A stretch of 64,000 nt of DNA from Cryobacterium levicorallinum (lineage in GTDB: Bacteria > Actinomycetota > Actinomycetes > Actinomycetales > Microbacteriaceae). A program made the translations under genes and the position numbers. Below are positions 44,962 to 52,908 of this stretch, piece after piece. The notes below the pieces were generated by a model, which saw only the letters and a program-made list of their open reading frames with translations, did no database searches and had not been told where the DNA came from. How positions within the stretch are numbered: position 1 is the first letter of the stretch; each line of letters begins with the position of its first letter. The stretch is taken from positions 432,297 through 496,296 of the forward strand of contig NZ_SOFE01000023.1 of NCBI RefSeq assembly GCF_004402405.1, read 5' to 3'.

Positions 44962-45939
44962 TTATTCGAGGGCGCGCTTGATCTCAGCGAGTAACGCCTC
45001 ACGGTTGAGGTCTGGTTTGTTCATGGCGACGACGGGTTGTCCTGGATCGCTGTCGATGGTGTCTTCTTCCTCGTTGGTGATCGCCGCATCGCCGGTCTCA
45101 GCAGATTTGACGCAGTAGGTGGGTTCCTCCACATCCGAAGTCGCCTGCTCGATGGTTTCCCGGTCTTCGTCAACGACAAGAATGCGGCGGGGATAGGAAC
45201 GATTGAGGCGCAACCCCAGCAGGGCAAGAGAATTCTGCAGTTCCGCTCGCTGGAGCGGTTTTTCCAGCACGGCCGCTGCGCCACGACTCAGCGCCACACT
45301 CATGTCCGCATCGCCGGCGATGACCACGACCGGAATTGATGCAAATTTTGGCGAATCATGCAGCTGCAGCAAAAAATTCCACCCGTCTATGCCCGGCAAT
45401 TTCACGTCGAGGGTGATGAGGCTGAGCGGAATTTTGCGGGCGAGAACGAGCGCCTCCTCGCCGGTGGATGCTACAACCACCGCGAAACCTTCGGCTTCGA
45501 GGAAAAGACGGACGAGCTTCGCCGACTTGTGGTCGTCCTCGACCACCAGAGCAGTGGACGTTGCCCCTGACTCAGCCACTTCGGTAACGCCGTCGCGGAG
45601 GCCCGGGAAAAAGAATATGGAGTCGTGGTCAGCCGTGGCGATCACTTCGGGCAGGGAGCCTTCCCCGAGTGCAGTATCGTTCTCGTCCCCGGGTATCAAA
45701 GATTGCTGCGGTCCGGAGCCGGAAGATGCTCTGACCACGGCGCTGGGGTTGGGCGCTAACGCCGTATCGGCAAGCGGATCGCCGTCGGTGGTCGTTCGGC
45801 CAGCACGGCGCGGCACGCCGTTGACTGACGGTGACACAGCTCCGTCGAACGGTGTGCCCGCGTCGTCAGTCGAGCTCCGCCATTCAGAATTGTTCTCGAC
45901 CCGGTTGTCGGTGTCAGTAACGGGACGAAAACTATGCAT
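44962..45939 (-). CDS. Orphan receiver-domain protein with a collapsed second receiver
   Basis: A 325-residue protein. Residues 1-128 are low complexity and probably disordered. A receiver domain covers 129-245: acidic cluster E134/D135/D136, phosphoacceptor D178 in TLDVKLPG, lysine K227 in EKPL. The usual Ser/Thr of strand 4 is replaced (VIAGDAD). A second receiver begins at RILVVDEDRETIEQ (253) but soon turns into an acidic stretch (NEEEDTIDSD) and ends with a helix LNREALLAEIKRALE like the last receiver helix, as if the middle were deleted. No output or kinase domain is present. GGAGAG precedes the ATG at 45939. Confidence 0.75.
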   Translation of the reverse strand: MHSFRPVTDTDNRVENNSEWRSSTDDAGTPFDGAVSPSVNGVPRRAGRTTTDGDPLADTALAPNPSAVVRASSGSGPQQSLIPGDENDTALGEGSLPEVIATADHDSIFFFPGLRDGVTEVAESGATSTALVVEDDHKSAKLVRLFLEAEGFAVVVASTGEEALVLARKIPLSLITLDVKLPGIDGWNFLLQLHDSPKFASIPVVVIAGDADMSVALSRGAAAVLEKPLQRAELQNSLALLGLRLNRSYPRRILVVDEDRETIEQATSDVEEPTYCVKSAETGDAAITNEEEDTIDSDPGQPVVAMNKPDLNREALLAEIKRALE

Positions 45940-46062
45940 GAAACTCTCCGATGGGGCTGTGAAACCGTTGCGCACTGTGCCATTCCACCCAGAAGCCGAT
46001 TGCACATGGGGGATAGCCGCATCCGCTCGACAATTTTGTGAATACCGGGACGCAACCAAATA

Positions 46063-46076
46063 GAGGAAATTTCCTC
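46063..46076 (-). promoter_or_regulatory. 14-bp palindrome upstream of the receiver gene
   Basis: GAGGAAATTTCCTC is a perfect palindrome, placed just downstream of the promoter-like pair and about 125 nt before the start codon. It suits a dimeric repressor site. Confidence 0.4.
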
Positions 46077-46186
46077 ACTACTAGGTATACCACGAACCAC
46101 GACGTATCTAATGACGGCTGCTTAGTGACGGCGGATACCTCTGTGCGCGCGGTCCGTCGGCATCCGCTTTCGTCGCCCCGGTTAAA

Positions 46187-46224
46187 CACGTCGGGCCGCA
46201 TCCCGAAAGATGCGGCCCGACGTG
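46187..46224 (-). terminator. rpsA terminator
   Basis: A perfect 16-bp stem (46187-46202 with 46209-46224) and 6-nt loop, about 50 nt after the rpsA stop, is followed by TTTAA on the minus strand. Confidence 0.75.
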
Positions 46225-46274
46225 CGCAGTCACACTGCGTAGCTGTGAAACAGCGCTGTGGTTAAGCTGTGGTG

Positions 46275-47729
46275 CTAGTTGCCGCCGGAGAGCTTCTCGC
46301 GGAGAGCCGCGAGTGCTTCGTCGTCGGCGAGCGTGCCGGCGCCAGCCGACTCGCTCGAGAAGGCAGAGCCGGCCGGTGCGACGTCGCTGGGGGCAGCGAT
46401 CTCGTCGTTCGCGGTCGAAACCTGCTTCTTGTGGGCTTCCCAGCGAGCCTGAGCTGCAGCGTAGTCCTGCTCCCACTTTTCGCGCTGCTCGTCAAAGCCT
46501 TCGCGCCACTCGTTGGTCTCGGAGTCGAAGCCCTCGGGGTACTTGTACTGGCCCTTGTCGTCGTACTCGGTGAGCATTCCGTAGAGCGCCGGGTCGAACT
46601 CGGTGCCGTCGGGGTCGACGCCATCGTTGGCCTGCTTGAGGCTCAACGAGATGCGGCGACGCTCGAGGTCAATGTCGATGACCTTGACGAAGACCTCGTC
46701 GCCGACCGAGACAACCTGCTCGGCGAGCTCGACGTGCTTGCCGGAGAGCTCGCTGATGTGCACGAGGCCCTCGATGCCTTCTGCGACGCGAACGAACGCG
46801 CCGAACGGAACAAGCTTGGTGACCTTACCCGGTGCAACCTGGCCGATGGCGTGGGTGCGGGCGAAGACCTGCCACGGGTCTTCCTGCGTAGCCTTGAGCG
46901 ACAGCGAGACGCGCTCGCGCTCGAGGTCAACTTCGAGGATCTCGACGGTGACTTCCTGGCCAACTTCAACGACCTCGCTGGCGTGCTCAATGTGCTTCCA
47001 GCTGAGCTCGGAAACGTGAACCAGACCATCGACGCCGCCGAGGTCGACGAACGCGCCGAAGTTGACGATCGAGGAGACGACGCCCTTGCGGACCTGTCCC
47101 TTCTGGAGGTTGTTGAGGAACGTGGTGCGGCTTTCGCTCTGCGTCTGCTCGAGCAGGGCGCGACGCGACAGCACAACGTTGTTGCGGTTCTTGTCGAGTT
47201 CAAGGATCTTCGCTTCGATTTCCTGGCCCAGGTACGGGGTCAGGTCGCGAACGCGACGAAGTTCGATGAGCGATGCCGGCAGGAAGCCGCGCAGGCCGAT
47301 GTCGACGATGAGTCCACCCTTGACTACCTCGATGACCGAACCGGTGACAACACCGTCGGACTCCTTGATCTTCTCAACGTCGCCCCATGCACGCTCGTAC
47401 TGAGCGCGCTTCTTGGAGAGGATGAGGCGGCCTTCTTTGTCTTCTTTCTGAAGAACGAGGGCCTCGACCAGGTCGCCGACCTTGACAACCTCAGAGGGGT
47501 CAACGTCGTGCTTGATGGAAAGTTCGCGAGAGGGGATGACACCCTCAGTCTTGTACCCAACGTCGAGGAGAACCTCGTCGCGGTCGATCTTCACTACGGT
47601 GCCCTCGATGAGGTCTCCGTCGTTGAAGAATTTCAGAGTCTTTTCGACCGCGGCAAGAAAGTCTTCAGCAGATCCAATGTCGTTGATGGCGACCTGCTTG
47701 GGTGCCCGTTCGGTCGTTGCGATTGTCAT
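46275..47729 (-). CDS. rpsA: 30S ribosomal protein S1
   Basis: RNA-binding ribosomal protein with four S1 (OB-fold) repeats at about 35-110, 123-190, 208-278 and 295-365 (for example GVVSSIVNFGAFVDLGGVDGL and GKVTKLVPFGAFVRV). It has 484 residues, shorter than the six-repeat enterobacterial form, as usual in actinobacteria. The C-terminal tail is charged, rich in Glu/Trp then Ala/Ser. The ATG at 47729 has GGAG about 10 nt upstream and a leader of about 130 nt. Confidence 0.96.
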   Translation of the reverse strand: MTIATTERAPKQVAINDIGSAEDFLAAVEKTLKFFNDGDLIEGTVVKIDRDEVLLDVGYKTEGVIPSRELSIKHDVDPSEVVKVGDLVEALVLQKEDKEGRLILSKKRAQYERAWGDVEKIKESDGVVTGSVIEVVKGGLIVDIGLRGFLPASLIELRRVRDLTPYLGQEIEAKILELDKNRNNVVLSRRALLEQTQSESRTTFLNNLQKGQVRKGVVSSIVNFGAFVDLGGVDGLVHVSELSWKHIEHASEVVEVGQEVTVEILEVDLERERVSLSLKATQEDPWQVFARTHAIGQVAPGKVTKLVPFGAFVRVAEGIEGLVHISELSGKHVELAEQVVSVGDEVFVKVIDIDLERRRISLSLKQANDGVDPDGTEFDPALYGMLTEYDDKGQYKYPEGFDSETNEWREGFDEQREKWEQDYAAAQARWEAHKKQVSTANDEIAAPSDVAPAGSAFSSESAGAGTLADDEALAALREKLSGGN

Positions 47730-47848
47730 GTAGTAGTTGCTCCAGGATGGACATAGTCGGGCCAGACGCGAAAAATAATTCAGGTGTTTTTGGATGCTCC
47801 GCGGTACAGAAAGACCGTGGAACGCTCCGCGCATGGCAGCGGATAGGC

Positions 47849-47862
47849 GTCACAAATGTGAC
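47849..47862 (-). promoter_or_regulatory. Palindrome at the start of the rpsA leader
   Basis: GTCACA and TGTGAC arms flank 2 nt and lie right after the -10, about where transcription should start. The half-site order (TCACA..TGTGA) is inverted relative to a CRP/GlxR box. Confidence 0.4.
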
Positions 47863-47867
47863 ACTCC

Positions 47868-47897
47868 ATACTAGCTACCCGACTCCCCCGCGGGCAA
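47868..47897 (-). promoter_or_regulatory. rpsA promoter
   Basis: On the minus strand TTGCCC (47892-47897), an 18-nt spacer and TAGTAT (47868-47873) match -35 and -10 elements of the main sigma factor. Confidence 0.55.
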
Positions 47898-47935
47898 CTC
47901 GACCAGCCCGCCGGTCGCCGACACAAGCGGATGCC

Positions 47936-49612
47936 CTACTTCAGCAGCGTAGAACGCAGCGTGTCCAGCCCGACGCCGCCGAGGTCGAGGGCGGCGCGGT
48001 GAAACTCCTTGATCGAGAAGGCGGCGCCCTGGCGCTGCTGTGCAGCGTCGCGCAGCTGCTCCCAGATGCGCTGGCCGACCTTGTAGGAGGGGGCCTGGCC
48101 CGGCCAGCCCAAGTAGCGGTTGACCTCGAATTTGACGAAGCTCTCGTTCATGTTGACGTTCTGGCCGAGAAATTCGAAGGCGTAGTCAGCGGTCCAGGGG
48201 CCGGAGCCGTCGGGCAGTTGTTTGCCCAGGTGCACCCCGATATCGAGCACCACGCGAGCTGCGCGCATCCGCTGCCCGTCGAGCATGCCGAGACGGTCGG
48301 CCGGGTCGTCGAGGTAGCCGAGTTGTTCCATCAGGCGTTCGGCGTAGAGGGCCCAGCCCTCGGCGTGGCCCGAGGTGCCGGCCAGCTGGCGGCGCCAGGT
48401 GTTGAGCTTGGCTCGGTTATAAACGGCCTGCCCGATCTGCAGGTGATGGCCGGGCACGCCCTCGTGGTACACGGTCGTCAGTTCACGCCAGGTGTCGAAT
48501 TCGGTGACGCCGACCGGAACGGACCACCACATGCGGCCGGGCCGGGAGAAGTCGTCGGTCGGGCCGGTGTAGTAAATGCCGCCCTCCTGGGTGGGGGCGA
48601 TCATGCACTCGATGGTTTTGATCTCGTCGGGAATGTCGAACTGGGTCTCAGCCAGGTCGGCGACGGCTTTGTCACTGGTTTTCTGCATCCACTCCTGCAG
48701 CGCATGGGTGCCGTGCAGTTTGCGGCTCGGGTCGGTGTCGAGGTAGGCGATGGCTTCGAGCACGCTGGCACCGGGCTTGATCTGGTCGGCGACCTTCTCT
48801 TGCTCTTCAACCATGCGGGCGAGTTCTTCGATGCCCCACTCGTAGGTCTCATCCAGATCGATGGTGGCGCCGAGAAAGCGGCGGGAGGCGAGGGCGTACA
48901 GGTCACGGCCGATCGCGTCGTTTTCGGTGGCCTTACCCTCGAGCTCGTCGCGGAAGAAGGTGGCGAGCTTGTCGTACGCGGTCGCCGATTGGCGGGCACC
49001 GAGGCCGAGATCCTTGGCCAGGGAGGCGGGTAGGGTTCCGGTGTCGAGCGAGCCATTCGCGGTGAATTCGGCGAAGAACCCGTCGTTGGAAGCGTGGCGC
49101 TGGGCCTGGGCGAATACCTCCCGCACCTGGCGGCGCGCCGGTGTCACACCGCGTTCGATGCCGCGGCGCAGGGTCTCGATGTAGCCGTCGATGGCTGCCG
49201 GCAGGTTGCCGAGACGGCTGGAGATGTTGGCCCAGTCCTCGACGGTTTTCGTGGGCATGAGGTCGAAGATTTCGCGGATCTCCTGCGCGGGCGAGGCGAT
49301 GACGTTGAGGTCGCGGAGCTGCAGCTGCGCGTCGGAGCTTTCAACGGTGAGCGACAGTTCGCTGCGCAGGTCGGTCTGCGTGACTTCGTCGACGCTGTCC
49401 ACCGGTCGGGCGGCATCCAACTGCGCGATCGTCGTCTTCGCCGCGTCGAGGAACCGTTCATGACCGACCGGGGAGTAGTCGCCGTAGCGACCGTCTCCCT
49501 CTGTACGGCCGATGTAGGTACCCACGGTGGGGTCGAGGTCGACGAGGGTGTCCACCCACTCTTCGGCGATCTGGTCGATGGCCGTGGGAGTGCGCTGGAT
49601 GTCGTTTGTCAT
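47936..49612 (-). CDS. DUF885 family protein (predicted metallopeptidase-like)
   Basis: A soluble 558-residue protein of the DUF885 family. The metal-site motif HEGVPGHHLQ is at 383-392 and a second conserved motif HAEGWALYAE starts near 416, the pattern expected of a zinc carboxypeptidase-like fold. There is no signal peptide. The substrate is unknown. The ATG at 49612 has TAGGCT exactly 6 nt upstream. It stands alone between polA and rpsA. Confidence 0.88.
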   Translation of the reverse strand: MTNDIQRTPTAIDQIAEEWVDTLVDLDPTVGTYIGRTEGDGRYGDYSPVGHERFLDAAKTTIAQLDAARPVDSVDEVTQTDLRSELSLTVESSDAQLQLRDLNVIASPAQEIREIFDLMPTKTVEDWANISSRLGNLPAAIDGYIETLRRGIERGVTPARRQVREVFAQAQRHASNDGFFAEFTANGSLDTGTLPASLAKDLGLGARQSATAYDKLATFFRDELEGKATENDAIGRDLYALASRRFLGATIDLDETYEWGIEELARMVEEQEKVADQIKPGASVLEAIAYLDTDPSRKLHGTHALQEWMQKTSDKAVADLAETQFDIPDEIKTIECMIAPTQEGGIYYTGPTDDFSRPGRMWWSVPVGVTEFDTWRELTTVYHEGVPGHHLQIGQAVYNRAKLNTWRRQLAGTSGHAEGWALYAERLMEQLGYLDDPADRLGMLDGQRMRAARVVLDIGVHLGKQLPDGSGPWTADYAFEFLGQNVNMNESFVKFEVNRYLGWPGQAPSYKVGQRIWEQLRDAAQQRQGAAFSIKEFHRAALDLGGVGLDTLRSTLLK

Positions 49613-49624
49613 GCATTGAGCCTA
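49613..49624 (-). promoter_or_regulatory. Candidate leaderless -10 for the DUF885 gene
   Basis: TAGGCT (49619-49624, minus strand) lies 6 nt before the ATG. The same hexamer and spacing occur at polA, the ANTAR regulator and sufT. Confidence 0.5.
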
Positions 49625-49633
49625 GAACACGGC

Positions 49634-49660
49634 GGTTCGTTGCGAACCCCCCAATTGGGG
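49634..49660. repeat. Two adjacent inverted repeats upstream of the DUF885 gene
   Basis: GGTTCG-ttg-CGAACC (49634-49648) abuts the perfect palindrome CCCCAATTGGGG (49649-49660). They lie 10 nt and 25 nt upstream of the candidate -10, where an operator or -35 region is expected. Confidence 0.45.
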
Positions 49661-49756
49661 AAATTGGCCGGTCAACGCGACAGAGTGAGTCGCTCGGAAA
49701 CCGGGCGGGGAAGGACGCCGTGGGCCCCCTCAGCCCTTCAACCGCGCTCAGTTGGA

Positions 49757-52429
49757 CTAGTGAGCGGCGGCGTCCCAGTTGGCGCCGCGACCGACCTGCA
49801 CGGTCAGCGGAACGAGCAGGTCGGCAGCGGACTCCATGTTGTGGGTGACGACCTGGCGAAGGGCGTCCCACTCCCCCGGGGCAACATCGAAAATCAATTC
49901 GTCGTGCACCTGCAGCAACATGCGGGACTCCATCGAGGCATCCATCAGATCGGCGGCGATACCATTCATGGCGATCTTCATAATGTCGGCCGCCGAGCCC
50001 TGGATCGGTGCGTTCAGTGCCGCTCGTTCGGCGTTGTCGCGCAGTACCCGTTTCGGGCTGGCCAGGTCGGGGAACGGCCGCCGCCGCCCGAAGATGGTCT
50101 CGGTGTAACCGTCGACCTTGGCCTGCTCGACGACGTTGCGCAGGTAGTCGCGCACCGAACCGAACCGCTCGAAATAGTCGGTCATGAGCTGCTTGGCCTC
50201 TTTGGTGTCGATGCGAAGCTGCTTGGACAGTCCGAACGCGCTGAGGCCGTAGGCGAGCCCGTAGCTCATGGCCTTGACTTTGCTGCGCATTTCGCCGGAG
50301 ACGTCGGCGGGATCGACACCGAAAATGCGGGAACCGACGAACCGGTGCAGGTCTTCGCCGGCGTTGAACGCTTCGATCAGGCCGGCGTCTTCGGAAAGGT
50401 GCGCCATGATGCGCATTTCGATCTGGGAGTAGTCGGCGGTGAGCAGGCTCTCGCTGTCGGCGCCGGCCTGGAAGGCCACGCGAATGCGCCGGCCTTCCTC
50501 GGTGCGCACCGGGATGTTCTGCAGGTTCGGGTCGTTCGAGGAGATGCGGCCGGTGGTGGTGCCGATCTGCACGTAGGTGGTGTGGATGCGGCCGGTCGTG
50601 TCGATGGCCTTGTCGAGGGTTTCCACGATCTGGCGCAGCTTGGTGGCGTCGCGGTGTTTGAGCAGCAGGTCGAGGAACGGATGCGGGTTGCTGGCCTGCA
50701 GGTCAGCGAGAGCGCCGGCATCCGTTGAAAAACCGGTCTTGTTGGCGCGGGTCTTGGGCATCTCGAGCTGGGTGAACAGCACGTCCTGCAGTTGCTTGGG
50801 TGAACCGAGGTTCACCTCACGGCCGATCTCCGCGTAGGCGGCGGCGGCGAGGCTGGCCGTACTCGCACCGAGCTCGGCGGACAGTTCGGCGAGCTGCTCG
50901 TGCGAGACGCTGACGCCGGCCAGTTCCATGTCGGCCAGGGCCAGCAGGGTCGGCAGTTCGATCTCGAGCAGCAATTTGAGCGAGCCGGGGTCGAGGACTT
51001 TCTCCACGGCGGCAAACAGGCGCAGGGTGTACCAGGCCTGGGCGGGAGCGCCGACCTGCTGGGTCTCGTCGGGAACGAGCTGGTTGGGGTCGGCGATGGG
51101 CATGGTCTCGTCGAGGTAGCGCGACACGAGGTCTGCCAGGGTTTTGTCGGGGCCGCCGGGGCGGAAGAGCCAGGCGCCGACCAGGGTGTCGAAGGCGAGG
51201 CCGGCGAAGGGCAGCCCGCTGCGACGCAGCGCTTTCACTTGATGTTTGGCGTCGTTCATGATCTTCGGAGCTGCGCTCGCGAGCCACGCTTCGAGCGGGG
51301 CGTAGTCCTTACGGCCGGGCTGCCAGGGCAGGTTGATGGTTTCGGTCGGGCTGGCCAGCCCGAAACCGATTGCCTTGCCGTTTTGCACCTCCACCGTGAG
51401 GCCAAGGCCCGCCGGGTGAGTCACGGTGGCCCGGTCAAGCCAGGATTGCAGCTCTTCGTCGAGCAGATCCTGCGCGACGGGCGCCTGCACGGCGGGGACC
51501 TCCACAATGACGGTAACGGATGCTTCAACCGCCGGGTCCTCGCCGGCCAGCTTGAGCACCCGGTCGAGCAGGGTTTTGAATTCGAGGCGGGTAAAGATGT
51601 CCCGCACCGCGTCGGTGTCCATGGCGCCGCGTTCGAGCGCGGCGACGGCCATCGGCAGCTCCAGGTCGGTGACCAGGCGGTTGAGTCGGCGGTTGCGAAT
51701 CGCGTTCTCCTTCTGCTCGCGCAGGTTGTTGCCAACGACCCCCTTGATCTCGTCGGCGTGTTCCAGGATGCCATCGAGGCTGCCGTACAGACCGAGCCAC
51801 TTCACGGCGGTCTTTTCGCCGACCTTGCTGATGCCGATCAGGTTGTCGCTGGTTTCGCCGACGAGCGCGGCCACGTCGGGGTACTGCTCCGGTTCGATGC
51901 CGTAGCGTTCGCGCACCCGAGCCGGGTCGTAGCGGGTGAGGGCCGACACGCCCTGGCTGGCCGGGTAGAGCAGGGTGACGGTCTCGTTGACCAGCTGGAT
52001 GGCATCGCGGTCGCCGGAAACGACGAGCACGTTGTAGCCGGCTGCGCTGCCTTCGACCGAAAGGGTCGCGAGGATATCGTCGGCCTCGAAGTCTTCCTTG
52101 GTGATGGTGGTGATGTTCATCGCGGCGAGGGCTTCCTGCAGCAACGGAATCTGGCCGAGGAATTCCGGCGGCGTCGCATTGCGGGTGCCCTTGTATTCGG
52201 GGTATTCCCGGGTGCGAAAGGAAGCACGGGAGATATCGAAGGCGACCGCGAGGTGGGTCGGCTTCTCATTGCGCAGCAGGCTGAGCAGCATCGACAGAAA
52301 GCCGTGGATGGCGTTCGTATGCTGCCCGGCGTGGGTCTGGAAGCTGTCCACTGGCAGGGCGAAGAACGCCCGGAATGCCAGGGAATGGCCATCGATGATC
52401 ATCAGGGTAGGCTTTTCGGAGTCCAACAC
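49757..52429 (-). CDS. polA: DNA polymerase I
   Basis: Repair and Okazaki-fragment polymerase, 890 residues. The N-terminal 5' nuclease domain (about 1-290; DGHSLAFRAFFAL, FEADDILATL, SGDRDAIQLV), a 3'-5' exonuclease-like domain that lacks the DxE metal residues (LGLTVEV instead), and the polymerase domain (motif A DYSQIEMRIMAHLS, motif C HDELIFDVA) are present. Loss of proofreading residues is usual in actinobacterial PolI. The GTG at 52429 has TAGGCT 6 nt upstream. Confidence 0.96.
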   Translation of the reverse strand: MLDSEKPTLMIIDGHSLAFRAFFALPVDSFQTHAGQHTNAIHGFLSMLLSLLRNEKPTHLAVAFDISRASFRTREYPEYKGTRNATPPEFLGQIPLLQEALAAMNITTITKEDFEADDILATLSVEGSAAGYNVLVVSGDRDAIQLVNETVTLLYPASQGVSALTRYDPARVRERYGIEPEQYPDVAALVGETSDNLIGISKVGEKTAVKWLGLYGSLDGILEHADEIKGVVGNNLREQKENAIRNRRLNRLVTDLELPMAVAALERGAMDTDAVRDIFTRLEFKTLLDRVLKLAGEDPAVEASVTVIVEVPAVQAPVAQDLLDEELQSWLDRATVTHPAGLGLTVEVQNGKAIGFGLASPTETINLPWQPGRKDYAPLEAWLASAAPKIMNDAKHQVKALRRSGLPFAGLAFDTLVGAWLFRPGGPDKTLADLVSRYLDETMPIADPNQLVPDETQQVGAPAQAWYTLRLFAAVEKVLDPGSLKLLLEIELPTLLALADMELAGVSVSHEQLAELSAELGASTASLAAAAYAEIGREVNLGSPKQLQDVLFTQLEMPKTRANKTGFSTDAGALADLQASNPHPFLDLLLKHRDATKLRQIVETLDKAIDTTGRIHTTYVQIGTTTGRISSNDPNLQNIPVRTEEGRRIRVAFQAGADSESLLTADYSQIEMRIMAHLSEDAGLIEAFNAGEDLHRFVGSRIFGVDPADVSGEMRSKVKAMSYGLAYGLSAFGLSKQLRIDTKEAKQLMTDYFERFGSVRDYLRNVVEQAKVDGYTETIFGRRRPFPDLASPKRVLRDNAERAALNAPIQGSAADIMKIAMNGIAADLMDASMESRMLLQVHDELIFDVAPGEWDALRQVVTHNMESAADLLVPLTVQVGRGANWDAAAH

Positions 52430-52441
52430 TCCCCCAGCCTA
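52430..52441 (-). promoter_or_regulatory. Candidate leaderless -10 for polA
   Basis: TAGGCT (52436-52441, minus strand), the spacer GGGGGA and the polA GTG are in line. The spacer is purine-rich but too close to act as a normal Shine-Dalgarno. Confidence 0.45.
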
Positions 52442-52482
52442 CAAGTGTCTTCCCGCGTGGGTTCCCCCGACCAAAGGTGATC

Positions 52483-52908
52483 ATGTTCAATACGACTGAC
52501 GATGCACTCGCCTGGGTTCAGCAGCGCGGTGGCGGAGACCTCGCCGACAAGATGGGGCTGGAGTTCACCGAGTTCACGATTGACCGGGCAGTGGCACGGA
52601 TGCCCGTGGCTGGCAACACGCAACCGGCCATGCTCATGCACGGCGGCGCCTACGTCGTGCTCGGCGAGTCCCTCGGCTCAATGGCCGCAAATCTGCACGC
52701 CGGACCGGGCAAGCTCGCCGTAGGCATTGAGATCAACGCCTCGCACAACCGTTCGGCGACGTCGGGCTACGTGACCGGGGTCTGCACGCCGATTCACCTC
52801 GGCCGTACGCTCACCACGCACGAGATCGTGGTCACCGATGACGCCGGTCGACGCTGCTCGACGATTCGCATCACTAATATCATCAAGGACCTGCCGCCGC
52901 ACGCCTAG
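52483..52908 (+). CDS. Hotdog-fold acyl-CoA thioesterase (PaaI/MenI type)
   Basis: A 141-residue single hotdog domain, family motif QPAMLMHGGAYVVLGESLGSMAAN with the catalytic glutamate in GES, followed by VGIEINASHNRSATSG. The substrate (aromatic or DHNA-CoA) is not determined. AAAGGTGATC precedes the ATG at 52483; a GTG at 52477 is part of that ribosome binding site. It is divergent from polA and overlaps the end of the next convergent gene by 4 nt. Confidence 0.85.
   Translation: MFNTTDDALAWVQQRGGGDLADKMGLEFTEFTIDRAVARMPVAGNTQPAMLMHGGAYVVLGESLGSMAANLHAGPGKLAVGIEINASHNRSATSGYVTGVCTPIHLGRTLTTHEIVVTDDAGRRCSTIRITNIIKDLPPHA

Larger units (their letters stand above)
45940..46274. other. Intergenic region between rpsA and the receiver gene
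   Basis: This 335-nt gap contains the rpsA terminator (46187-46224), two GCATCCG heptamers (46019, 46160) and the receiver gene's upstream region. On the minus strand TTAGAT, 16 nt, TATACC form a promoter-like pair ending at about 46086. A palindrome follows. No further gene is seen. Confidence 0.5.

Noticed and set aside
46269-47756. Plus-strand frame of 495 codons
   Set aside because: It is antisense to rpsA, whose S1 repeats are clear. The Leu/Val/Asp-rich translation is an artefact.
47849-47862. CRP/GlxR binding site before rpsA
   Set aside because: The half-sites are in TCACA-N2-TGTGA order, not TGTGA-N6-TCACA.
49622-49639. SOS box upstream of the DUF885 gene
   Set aside because: GAAC and GTTC are separated by 6 nt, not the 4 nt of actinobacterial LexA sites.
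49757-52429. Defective PolI proofreading as a new feature
   Set aside because: Loss of the DxE exonuclease residues is common in actinobacterial PolI and not specific to this genome.
50900-52480. Plus-strand open frames opposite polA and the DUF885 gene (also 49094-50728)
   Set aside because: They are mirror frames of well-supported genes; composition and lack of motifs argue against coding.
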